Source of the DNA: Ficedula albicollis
Taxonomy: Eukaryota > Chordata > Aves > Passeriformes > Muscicapidae
Reading direction: 5' to 3'
DNA length: 64,000 bases
NCBI RefSeq assembly: GCF_000247815.1
Contig: NC_021674.1
Coordinates: 77,149,343 to 77,213,342 of the forward strand
Shown: positions 45,681 through 57,148 of the stretch, piece after piece
Numbering within the stretch: the first letter of the stretch is position 1
Layout: each line of letters starts with the position of its first letter
Program-made: the position numbers and the translations under genes
Notes under the pieces: model-generated
Databases searched by the model: none
The model's input: only the letters and a program-made list of their open reading frames with translations
Told to the model about the DNA's origin: nothing

Positions 45681-46165
45681 TGAACTTGCCTTTCATCACC
45701 AACTTTGATAGATTCCTTAAAAGTCCTTCGTGGATCATTAAGGGCCTTTTCTCTGCAGACAGAAAAATGACTCCTAATATTCTTCCTTTTCACCTACCTT
45801 AGGAAATTGTTATTCTAGTTTAATAAACTGCATGAGCACATATTTACACTGATCAAGCCCAAGGATGCCTGATGCCAAAGCTTCTGAATCACCTTCAGCT
45901 AATACCAACAAAACTGCACTGACCCAAGATGATATATCCACAGAGATTGTGCCAAACTCTTTGAAAATATAATTGGGTTACCCACCTCAATCTTATCACT
46001 TAACCACATTAACCCAAACTTATCACCATGTGTAGTGATAAAATTATAAAATAATTTAAATACTATTTTTTATTTTGCTGTCTTGGTAGTAGTGATTTGC
46101 TAGTACAATAAAATATTTTCTTTTCTTGAGTGCACCCTTGAGCATTACATAGCGATGCACCCAGT

Positions 46166-46255
46166 CTAGTGAAAGATATCCCTGCCCATGGCACAGTGGT
46201 TGGGACCAGATGATCTTTAAAGTTCCCTTCCAAACCAAATTGTTTTATGATTCTA
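46166..46255 (+). mobile_element. CR1 LINE, 3' end fragment
   Basis: The sequence follows the CR1 3' consensus closely: atccctgcccatggcacagt, then ggttgggaccagatgatctt, then aaagttcccttccaaaccaa, and the terminal tgttttatgattcta. CR1 is the dominant LINE of birds and inserts as 5'-truncated copies, so a roughly 90-bp 3' remnant is typical. The terminal ATTCTRTG-like repeat is reduced to about one unit. It carries no reverse transcriptase and is inactive. Confidence 0.85.
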
Positions 46256-48728
46256 AGTGCTTTCTAAACAACCAGACCTCAGTTTCTGTAGGAAGCCATG
46301 TAGACATATTGCTTACACTGCCTGGTAGCCCAAGCATCTTCAACTCTTGCCTTTACAATAAGAAGCATTTCATTCAGTATTACATATAGCACAGTGTGGT
46401 GCAGTTGTGCTTATTGTGCACATTGTTAATAATGGGTCTGAATTAGACACTGAGATAACCAATCTTTTTTTTTTTATTTATTTGCTAGACGTTTGCTTTA
46501 CATTACTAATTGGGAAATAACAGTTAGAAAATGGTGTAGTCTGATGATTAAGATGAAAATGTCCAAAAAGGTTCAACCCTACCTAGTAAAAGAACTCTCA
46601 TTCTTTGCAGTACTGACATAGTTGAAATGAGCTTTAGTAAAAGTGAGAGGAAGCTGATGGCACTATTTTTTTTCTGTGGGGGCTTTTAGAATCAATCCCC
46701 ATTTGTACTGAACTAGGCCAAATCTATAGACATTGAGGACATATTGCACATGTCATTTTCCCAAATGCATTTAAAATTAGGTTAACAAGGGGGAAGGGAG
46801 ACTTGAATTTTCAAATTGTAAGACTCACTGTTGATGGATTGTATTAAATCCTACTGATTCACTTATTATGATTTTTTTTAATAGATAAGAACACTAAGAA
46901 GACCTAGGCAATGCTATAAAGCATTTAGATAAAATAGAATGAATAAATTAAATACTTCAATGTATGTCTTCAAACTTGCAGTGACTTGATATAGAAGCAT
47001 ACTATCAGAAAGCAAATTATAACAAATGGAGAATTCTAGGAGTAGTAAGGAGAGGAAAGAGCAACAAAACCAAACATAAAAATCTTGAGATAATATCTCC
47101 AGCCTAGGAGTCATAGACAGGAAGAGTTGTATAGCTTTCCAACTAATTGACGAATAATTCCCCCTGTTGTCTAGTCAATGAAATCGAGTTGCTGTTTTTG
47201 CAGCAGAAATGTGTTTCATGCACTTAAAGACTGTTTGGTGGTTGATTTCAAATATCATGTCTTTTCACTTTTGGCTTTTGGCAGAATATACTCCATAAAT
47301 GGGTCAGTGAGCAGAGTGAGCATTAGAAGTGTTAAATACGAGTATCTGGAGATGGCTCTGCATATAGTCTATACTTTTGCGCACAGATATGGGGCAATAC
47401 TTTGTAGGGAAATACAGAAATAGAAAGGATGATCCTGGCTGCACTTTGCATAGATGGAATCAATGAGATTTTGGGTTTAGACAGGAAGTTTGACATAGTT
47501 GTAGATGCAAATGTAAAACATGTAAAATTTAATCAACTGACGTAAAAACCAATAAAAACAACCAAAGAAATCAGTCAGACTTCTGAAAGGCCTTGGAAAT
47601 CCTTTATACCACAATCAATTTGTCGGTGCATGCATGGCCTGAAGCATCAGAAGTAAATTGGTTTTTTTTTCACTTGAAAAAATAACTCTGGTTATTAACA
47701 CCATGATTCCAATATATCAAACTTATTTTTTATGTGTTGCAAGTGTATTAACATTGATGACAAAGATATAAAATCCCACTTTTCAGACAATGGCCATTGG
47801 ATTTCTGGCTGCAGAACTGAAGGTTCTTTTGCCTAAGACTGCTACCACAGCTACATTATGAAAGACAGATGAAATACCGTGAGGAAAACGCAGTTCCCAC
47901 CTTTCTCATTCTCCCCACTGTGGAGCTGGCACTTCTCACTACAGGAGTTGTCTTTACGGCACGGCTACTAGCCACAAGGATGCAGAAGTTGATCATCAAG
48001 ACAGATTTCCTACCAAGCAAGAGAGCAGTGTATGTAACCAGCACACCAGAAAATAATATGTGACTGTGGAGCTTATAAGGAGAGAAATTTAACATAAATC
48101 TGACCCAAGGCACCACAGCAAAATTTGACTAGGCATTCGGATCCAGACTGTGCAAATAACATCTCTTGGGAGCCACAGGTGTGGAAATTGCATGCCATTT
48201 CTGCACTATGGGAAGTAACTGGATTATTATAGTGCAGCACTGTGCATATCAACTGTTATTTGTTTTATTCTTTTATTCAGACTTAGGCCAGTGTATTGGA
48301 AGATCTGCAGTTCGGCAGAGGGAATTCCATGAAAACTATTTCCCTCATCACATGATTTGAGTCATTGAAAAATTAGTGTGACAATCATACTTTACAGAAA
48401 TTCTCTCAAACAGATGAGCTTTTTTGGACAGCAATTTAGTTTCAATTTATTTTTATTATTTGTATTTATGTACTATATACACAAATAATCACATTATTAA
48501 GGCCATGCCAACCCACATCATCCTGTCTAATTAAATAGTTAATGCCATTATTAATCTGGTAATATAATTCCTATTTTACAAGAGAGAGATTAAGTGTAAT
48601 TATTCATAATATTTTCTTATATTACTTGGAGATTTGAATAAAGAGCTAGTTATAACATGCAAATAAAGCAGAAAGAAAAGGTAGAAAATGCTTCAGGTTG
48701 CCTAAAAAATTCAGTTGTGGTTGCACAT
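46256..48728. other. Unique noncoding DNA
   Basis: No gene supported. A patch at 47856-48116 is open in two opposing frames with hydrophobic content and somewhat higher GC, but has no recognisable family. A homeobox-rich stretch lies at 48480-48610. Confidence 0.5.
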
Positions 48729-48893
48729 TGGTTTTATGAATGAATAGAAAGCTCATTTGCTTGATTTGTTGGTACGATTATTTCAATTCTTAAATGACAA
48801 GAAAATGGCCCTGGTTTTATGAATGAATAGAAAGCTCATCTGCTTAATTTGTTGGTACGAGTATTTCAATTCTTAAATGACAAGAAAATGGCC
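48729..48893. repeat. Two-copy 83-bp tandem duplication
   Basis: Copy 1 is about 48729-48811 and copy 2 about 48812-48893. Both run from tggttttatgaatgaatag to gacaagaaaatggcc. They differ at about three positions (catttgcttg against catctgctta, gatta against gagta). The divergence favours a true sequence duplication. Confidence 0.9.
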
Positions 48894-49436
48894 TAAACTG
48901 TTGTCTAAATAGGCGCATTATAAAAACAGAATATGGAGAAGAAATTATAATAGAAAGTCAGGTTTCATCCATTCTATATGAGTGCTCTACCAACTTGCCT
49001 AATGAGTATTCAGAAAAGTGAGACAGTGTAGACAGATATAATAAATGTACCACCACAATGCAGAAATACTTTATTTGGAACATTCTTCTGGGGAAAAGAA
49101 AGGAAGAAAAAAACAGGAAAAAAAATGAGACAAAAAGGAAATGTGACTTCTCTTGTCCATAGGGCAGAGAAGAGACTAGATCTCAACACATCTCCTGTGC
49201 CTCCCTAGGAAATATTCTAATCACTGAACTTTTCATTACATATATGATATCTTTTAGTTATAAAAGATGAACAGAGGAATGCCTAGCAGGGAATATGAGT
49301 GAGAAAGGACCTTATACCTTTAAAGAGGCATTCCCTGAAGCAAATATTTCTTGGTTTAGAGAATTAGTGCTGAGAGAAGCCAAGCAAAAAAAAATTAAAG
49401 AAACTGAGCATATACAGAAAGTATATAGTGCCAAAG

Positions 49437-49458
49437 CCAATGGGTTGCCTGGGCAACC
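49437..49458. promoter_or_regulatory. CCAAT box next to palindromic RFX (X-box) motif
   Basis: A CCAAT pentamer (49437-49441) is followed 1 bp later by ggttgcctgggcaacc (49443-49458), a perfect palindrome of two RFX half-sites (GTTGCC and GGCAAC) with a 2-bp spacer. RFX factors bind such inverted repeats, often near NF-Y CCAAT sites. No TATA, CpG island or coding exon follows, so promoter function is unproven; an enhancer or a chance match is possible. Confidence 0.4.
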
Positions 49459-50850
49459 TTAACTGGATAATAATGTCTTTTGAAGATTTACACTTTCCAG
49501 TTCCTGCATGATCCAGTTGATAGAATATGAAGCAAATCCACACGAGGTCAAGGAATGATCAGGGCTTCATACCAATGCTCCTCTGACCAGCCTCAGAGCC
49601 AGTGCTGACCTGGGTCTGAGCAAAACATGCCTGAAATATTTTTTCAGAAGTACTCTAGTCTTAAGGTAAAGAGTTGAATAAGTCTGTTTTCCAAATGATA
49701 CCTAATGTTCTCCCCCAGGTATTTTCTTGTGTATTGCAACTGCTCTTCTTCAGTTAGTTACAGGGCAGTGGTGCAGGGTTAGAGCTTCTGAAATGGTGCT
49801 TCCTTTGAAGGCACTAAAGACTTTTCTAGTGTTGCAAGGCGTGCAGGCTGCTGTGCCCCTTTGTGGCTGCTAATGAGAAATCTGAAATGAAGGTTGTAAC
49901 TCTAATGAGTTTTCAATCAAATAAAAAGCCAACCCAAACAAAATGTAAATCTTAAGCCAAAATCAAAACCACAGCTTAAACTCTTAGAGTTTGGGGCTGT
50001 TAAGAGAGGACAGGTTTTTCTCATGACTTTATCAACTCTCTAAGATAACTTCCTAAAAACTATTAATCAGAAAGTACCAATGGATGTTAGAGTTCTTGAG
50101 ATGGCAATCTCCATACAGAGAATAAAGAAGCTGCCTCAATAACAAAATAAGCTTCCTAGCTTAGTCGTTTTATACTCCATCTGGAAGGCAGTGAGTGGTG
50201 AAACCATCAGTAAGTCTTGTATTATCCTAGACATTCTATTATGTGCTACATATTAAAAAAGCAGACACAAGCTACACTTGGGTTTGTAATGCCACATAGA
50301 CTTAATCTTAGGTGCCAAGAATTGTGTCATGGGAACCAGACAAATCAGGGTAATGATGATAATCAGGGAAAGTATAACAAAAATAAAAACTGAGTTCAGA
50401 GTACATTTGAACAGTACATAACTGATGACTTGTGCTTGGCAGTGGCAGAGCAAGCTCCTGTTGTTTCTAACTTTCTATTTGCTCTGGTGGGGGCTTAAAA
50501 TGATGAGTAAAACTCCTTTTACAATGAAAGAGGAACATCAGTTTCTAAAATAGCAGATAAAAAAAATTTAGATTCCTGAATTGTATGCCACAGTCTTAAG
50601 CACAGCAGAAGAGCAGCTGTCTAGTTTTTGCTAATGTAAATCTTCATAAGTGACAAGGTTTCTCATTTGTGCATCTCAGTTATGACAGAGCTGAGCAATG
50701 GACCATCTCTCTGAATCCAGATACCTAGACAATCTTCTCTCCTCGTTATTCAAGAGGTTTGGTTCTTTGAATGCTCACTAATGTGATTCATCTCAAAAGA
50801 TAATCTAGGGATTAACAATACTTTATCATAAAAATTTAAACAACCTCCCC

Positions 50851-50922
50851 AAAAAAACCAAAAATACCCAAAACAAAACAAGCCAAACAAAAGAAAACAA
50901 AAAAAAAAAAGCAACAAAAACC
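50851..50922. repeat. A-rich low-complexity tract
   Basis: A runs separated by C or G, including a stretch of about 12 A near its end. No associated retroposon body is evident. Confidence 0.8.
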
Positions 50923-52801
50923 AGAGTAATATGTCCAGTCTGGAGAAAATGTAGTCCAGAGAAAATCTTCCTGCAAATCAAGAGGATAAGAAGTTCTCGA
51001 AGCACTAGAAAAGGGGATACTTAGAAAGGATTGTCTGTAATTCTTCCTCTTAAAACTATTGCAGAACAGAAGCGAATTCTATGATGAGATAATGGAGGGA
51101 GGAAATATGAATCTTTTCAGATGGTGAACTGGTTGCCATTTCTGTAGGTTTTTTTATTCTCTGCATTTTGATTTAAATAACATTGAATTATCTTTCATAC
51201 AGAATTTAGCATAAGAACCCCAGCATGTGCTGCACTAGCTTCCATTCCACTCTCTTTATGCCACTTTCTTGTAAGAACAGAGATATGGATTTGAATTTAT
51301 TTATATGAATAGGGAGATGAATTACCATTCTTGAATTAACTGACTTATTTACTGGCCGACGGTATAAAATACCTTTATTCAACATCTGTTGCTTTAAAAC
51401 AACTTGCTTGAAAATAAATAAACAAAACAGGATAAGCAAAGGATGAATCTAGAACATTGTTTGAAAAGTTTCTTTGGGGCAGCTATTCAAGGAAAAATTA
51501 ATCTAAGACTCTTAATAATTCACCAGGTGACTTTTGGTAGTTCCATAATTAGAAGCATTGTGATGTCATTCTGAGATCCTAAGAGATCCTTGATATGTTG
51601 AACAGACCAAATAGCAGTGTAAGACATCAAGGACTTCATTGCTAAACTTTCCTAAGAGTTAAAGTTAAAAAAAAATTAATTCTAGGTTAAATCCCGTTCC
51701 AAAATGGATGAAAATGAAAGGTTTGGAAAGCAAGTTCCCAACATGTGACAGAGGAAGTTTTCTTTGAATCCTAGAGAGATGAATGCACTTCAATGTTATC
51801 AAAGCAGCCACATTTTAAATAACAAGAAAATAGCTGTAAGAATGTGGCAAATCAAGATTTCTACCTAACCAAGCTTCCAACTTACTGCTTAGCTAAGTAG
51901 GGTAATGCAGTAACCACACCTTACATCTGAAGCAATTCTACTTCCAATTTTCTACAATGCCACTGGCATTAATCAGTTGCATGGTTAAAATCATCAGGGA
52001 AAACAAACAGTACTTTAAATTGAAGTTAAGTGTACAGTTTATGCATTACACATCTCTTGTTATAGCTTTTACACCCAGGTTTATCTGAGGCTGCATTTCA
52101 GTGAAAATTGATACCATTTTTATGGGTATGTAAAACAATTATCAGTTTTAAAAATATTTTCATAGCAGTGACTCAAAAGTCATTGAGATATACTTTTTCT
52201 GAGCTATCTAATATTGTTTGAAGACATTTTTCTGTGATTGCCTTATTATTTGTTTTGCCCACTGGCATGAATAATCAGGATTTTCCAGTGTTAGAAATGT
52301 ATGTACCAACAGAGAAAGCTTGCTCTTATTACTAAAAGTCAAGAAATAAGGATACTTATTCTCTGAAGACTAGCAAGGGTTTTAATTAACTTCTCTCTTA
52401 AAAAAGCAAAACCCCTTCAAACTAAATCACTATGTTGCAAAAGGTAATCACAGGGTTGTGGTTCTGTGTTTTCTACATATATATCAACAGTAATGATGTA
52501 AGATTCTCACATATCAATTATAATACAGTCTGAAGAACTGGAGATCATCTTCAGCAGCCAAGGAATGAGTAATGCCATGAGCTGCTGTCCCTACATGGGT
52601 AATCTGGAAAATATAAGAACCTTTGAAGAGGACTGCAATTAAAATTTCTCCCACTGAGGGAGAATGAGGATTGTTGTCTGTGCCACAGCTGAGCAAGAAT
52701 GGTGGTTTTACTTTTTAGACCCTGCCATCAACTTCTGCTTAGAAGTGAGAATCCATCAGTAGCTATCATAAATCACATACTGCCAAAACCATATGTGACA
52801 C

Positions 52802-54272
52802 AGTATCTCTGTTGTACCTGAACTCAATTTATTTTCTGATGTGTTTCCTTCCTATCATTGATGGAATATGATGCCTGTGGAAAAGTGTAGTTTTGAAGTT
52901 TTCAAACATGGAACTCTTGATTTCCTCTTCTATGGTTTCTTTCTTCTGAGGAAAAGCCTGAAATTATACAGACAACCAAATACACTTCAATAGCACACTT
53001 TTGATGTCCATTGGAGGAATGTAACTGAACAAAAGTCCTCCTAATGGTTATTTGTCCTCCTCTAATTGTGTCTCTCCTAAAGACGTGGTTTGTTGGCCAT
53101 TTCTTGCCGCTGCAAGCTGACAGCATCTTCTCAAAGCAGGTGAGAGACAACAGAGAAAATAAATTCTAAGATTTTTAAATAGATTTGAGCAAAATTTTGG
53201 CTGTCTGATTAACTCTGTTGTGTTGTACCTTAAAAATATTAAGACTTTGGAGGAAAGAAATTGAAATGGAAAACGTTGGCAAACTGCTTGATGACCAGCT
53301 TAGGTTCTGCAAATCCCTCTTCAGCTGTGACAGTTTTTCCCATTAGTGATGTGGTGTAGAATAAAACACCTGAATCAGAGAAGAGAGAAGTGGATCATTA
53401 ACTTTCCTAATGAAACAAGTTTTCTGTAGTTTCTTCTATGGTTTCTTAAACAGCTCAGCATTCTAGAAGAAGCTGATGTGGCAATAGGTCAATTATGTCC
53501 TGTGTTTAAAGTTAGTCATAACAACTGAAATAGCACATAAATCATAGATGGTCAGGGGTTTTCTTATGTTTCTCTTCTTTGTGGATTATTATTTGTGGAT
53601 GTAACTGAACAAACATCTATGTATAACATTAGAAGTATGGTAAGTGTTGCTGTCCTAAGCTGCAATCTGCAATGTAGTTAAATCATATGGCAGAAGAAAT
53701 TTTGAAAAATTTTCATGCTTCTACAATGTGTGAAGCAGCAGCCTAAAATCTGAACCAAGAGTTTCTGCATAGCTGTCTTATTGTGACTGCCTTCTTATGC
53801 TTGGTGTCTGAATGAGTATGAAGAAATCTTAATTCTAATAACTATTTTTTTCATTGCTTTTTATTTGTGTTTAATTCTACTGTTTTCTCTAGGGTTTTTC
53901 TTTTCCCAGAACACAGGAATAGATAAAATATTAATGCAGTGCCTGACTTCCCTTCTCAACTGAAGTGTATATCAATTCACTGAAGTCAGGAAGGTATATA
54001 GTCCAGCAGCCTGAAACTGCAGTGCTTTCCCAAGGATCCTCAAGAACTGTGTGTTCTCCAATGCCCATTAAAAGATGAGTCCTAAGATCTATGCTTCATT
54101 TCACTTTTATTCCTCAAATCTGGAAACACAGTTCTGTAATTATGCTTTTCACTGGAACAAGACCTGCAACTATTTGAAAGAGCTAAATAATAAAGTCTCT
54201 ATCTTTTACATTACCTCTGAACACTAAATACCGATAGCTCTATTTTTAATGTGACAATCATTAACCCATTAT
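52802..54272. repeat. 1471-bp direct repeat, copy 1 (probable contig overlap)
   Basis: Runs from agtatctctgttgtacctga to attaacccattat and recurs at an offset of 1472. Line-by-line reading found no difference between copies, and equal length at both ends excludes a net indel. The content is ordinary noncoding DNA: the 82-residue minus-strand frame inside it (52902-53150) appears twice only because of the duplication. Confidence 0.95.
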
Positions 54273-54273
54273 N
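54273..54273. other. Single-N scaffold gap
   Basis: The only ambiguous base in the window, exactly between the two copies of the 1471-bp repeat. It marks a join between contigs, not a sequencing ambiguity inside one. Confidence 0.95.
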
Positions 54274-55744
54274 AGTATCTCTGTTGTACCTGAACTCAAT
54301 TTATTTTCTGATGTGTTTCCTTCCTATCATTGATGGAATATGATGCCTGTGGAAAAGTGTAGTTTTGAAGTTTTCAAACATGGAACTCTTGATTTCCTCT
54401 TCTATGGTTTCTTTCTTCTGAGGAAAAGCCTGAAATTATACAGACAACCAAATACACTTCAATAGCACACTTTTGATGTCCATTGGAGGAATGTAACTGA
54501 ACAAAAGTCCTCCTAATGGTTATTTGTCCTCCTCTAATTGTGTCTCTCCTAAAGACGTGGTTTGTTGGCCATTTCTTGCCGCTGCAAGCTGACAGCATCT
54601 TCTCAAAGCAGGTGAGAGACAACAGAGAAAATAAATTCTAAGATTTTTAAATAGATTTGAGCAAAATTTTGGCTGTCTGATTAACTCTGTTGTGTTGTAC
54701 CTTAAAAATATTAAGACTTTGGAGGAAAGAAATTGAAATGGAAAACGTTGGCAAACTGCTTGATGACCAGCTTAGGTTCTGCAAATCCCTCTTCAGCTGT
54801 GACAGTTTTTCCCATTAGTGATGTGGTGTAGAATAAAACACCTGAATCAGAGAAGAGAGAAGTGGATCATTAACTTTCCTAATGAAACAAGTTTTCTGTA
54901 GTTTCTTCTATGGTTTCTTAAACAGCTCAGCATTCTAGAAGAAGCTGATGTGGCAATAGGTCAATTATGTCCTGTGTTTAAAGTTAGTCATAACAACTGA
55001 AATAGCACATAAATCATAGATGGTCAGGGGTTTTCTTATGTTTCTCTTCTTTGTGGATTATTATTTGTGGATGTAACTGAACAAACATCTATGTATAACA
55101 TTAGAAGTATGGTAAGTGTTGCTGTCCTAAGCTGCAATCTGCAATGTAGTTAAATCATATGGCAGAAGAAATTTTGAAAAATTTTCATGCTTCTACAATG
55201 TGTGAAGCAGCAGCCTAAAATCTGAACCAAGAGTTTCTGCATAGCTGTCTTATTGTGACTGCCTTCTTATGCTTGGTGTCTGAATGAGTATGAAGAAATC
55301 TTAATTCTAATAACTATTTTTTTCATTGCTTTTTATTTGTGTTTAATTCTACTGTTTTCTCTAGGGTTTTTCTTTTCCCAGAACACAGGAATAGATAAAA
55401 TATTAATGCAGTGCCTGACTTCCCTTCTCAACTGAAGTGTATATCAATTCACTGAAGTCAGGAAGGTATATAGTCCAGCAGCCTGAAACTGCAGTGCTTT
55501 CCCAAGGATCCTCAAGAACTGTGTGTTCTCCAATGCCCATTAAAAGATGAGTCCTAAGATCTATGCTTCATTTCACTTTTATTCCTCAAATCTGGAAACA
55601 CAGTTCTGTAATTATGCTTTTCACTGGAACAAGACCTGCAACTATTTGAAAGAGCTAAATAATAAAGTCTCTATCTTTTACATTACCTCTGAACACTAAA
55701 TACCGATAGCTCTATTTTTAATGTGACAATCATTAACCCATTAT
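54274..55744. repeat. 1471-bp direct repeat, copy 2 (probable contig overlap)
   Basis: Apparently identical to 52802-54272. It continues directly into the AT-rich tract at 55745, which is probably where the left contig stopped. The parsimonious true locus has one copy, shortening the region by 1472 positions. Confidence 0.95.
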
Positions 55745-55812
55745 AGATAATTATAATTATAATAATGATTATTTTATGATAATAATATTAATAATGATAT
55801 AAAATTAAAAAT
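55745..55812. repeat. AT-rich low-complexity tract
   Basis: Near-pure A/T sequence with ATAAT/ATTAT words (gataattataattataat and similar). It sits immediately after the second repeat copy and is a plausible cause of the contig break. Confidence 0.8.
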
Positions 55813-57052
55813 GCTTACATGTCTACCTCTGAAAGTAGGCCACTGATATTCCTTGAAGAGAGATACATTGGACATTCATTTTCAGATCTTTACAACAATC
55901 CATTTTCCTCTCCTTAAACTTCAAGAAATAAGGAACAATGGTATGTAACTTTCTTCCTACCTATCACACTGACTGAAATAGAGTCTATTGTGATCTTGTC
56001 TTTCCTTCAAATCAGAGAGAATAATACAACTAATGTCTTTCTTTTTTCTTTTTTTTCTTTTTTTTTTTTTTTTACTGCAATCAATCCATCTTTGAGAAAA
56101 TGTTCTGAATTATAATTGCCACTTGCAACTTACTCTTTGCATAGATAATGACCAGGGTTTGTGAATCTTTTGTAAATCTGTCCTGGGGGCAACACATCCA
56201 AATCTTACAGCCACTAAACACTTAAATTATGCTTTCAAAAAGTAAAAGAAAGGGGCAGCTCAAGGAGTAATTTGTACAGGAAATTGGCAATGGTTTTTTA
56301 TCTTGTCATTGGATAATTTCAGGCCTGCCGCTGAGTCTCAGCTATTCTAAGGATGGAGCAAGTGTTCTCCAGCCTTGCTCCTCATCTGCTGGTTTATGCC
56401 TCTGCATGCAAGCTCACGAGCTGTGCTTAGTCATGCAGTCTAAGTCAGATATTCCTCTTGATATATCCCATTTGGTTAGAAACTTCATTATCCAGTGAGG
56501 ATGCTGAATTGCTTATCAGAGGAGAATGCAGTCCAGAGTTAAGATCTCAGGTGAGCTGATAGAGATTGAAGGTTATAAAGTGTGACTAACACAAAAATGA
56601 TCTGGGTATCATTAGGAAATACTGAACAAAGAAACATTATTCTACTCTTGTACTCAGTTTTCACAGGGTAACAGAAAATTCAGCTAAATTAAACCACTTA
56701 TTCCTTGCCCTTGACAATTGGGAACTTTTGTCCTGACACCTGTTGGTCACCAGTTGATGTCCTGGTACGTAAAGATGGATTGTTTCTATTTTTGTGCAAT
56801 TTTGAGTCTTACAGATGAATAATTTTATGCCTGTGTTGGAAACTCTGGTACATATTATGTGTGAGTTCTTTGGGTTACTTGCCATTTTAAAAGTATTTTC
56901 TTAATTGTCAGACTAACATCCATCACCTATTTAATGGAAATAATACTAGAACATGTAGTGCAGATACTGGGTAGAAATATTTTTATTATCTCTCCCTTTT
57001 TATTTTTTCTTTTCCTTTCTCTTTTCTGGTCTGAATTCTCCTAAATTCTTAA
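55813..57052. other. Unique noncoding DNA
   Basis: No gene supported. Contains the pyrimidine tract at 56037-56073. The minus-strand frame at 56661-56885 has no recognisable domain. Confidence 0.5.
56037..56073. repeat. CT-rich / poly-T tract
   Basis: T runs separated by single C, ending in a T run of about 17. Simple sequence only. Confidence 0.85.
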
Positions 57053-57148
57053 TCTCTAATTAGAGAGAATGTACAACCTGCTCACTCACCATTACCTGGT
57101 TCTCTAATTAGAGAGAATATACAACCTGCTCACTCACCATTACCTGGT
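57053..57148. repeat. Two-copy 48-bp tandem duplication with TAATTA palindromes
   Basis: Copy 1 is 57053-57100 and copy 2 is 57101-57148. They differ by one base (gaatgtacaa against gaatatacaa). Each copy opens with the 14-bp perfect palindrome tctctaattagaga, which contains a TAATTA homeodomain-type core. Confidence 0.92.

Larger units (their letters stand above)
48894..52801. other. Unique noncoding DNA
   Basis: No gene supported. Includes the CCAAT/RFX motif pair at 49437-49458 and an A-rich tract at 50851-50922. It ends at the first copy of the 1471-bp repeat. Confidence 0.5.

Noticed and set aside
52902..54622. Two identical 82-residue minus-strand ORFs suggesting a duplicated small gene
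   Set aside because: They are identical because the whole 1471-bp segment is repeated across a scaffold gap. The frame has no recognisable domain.
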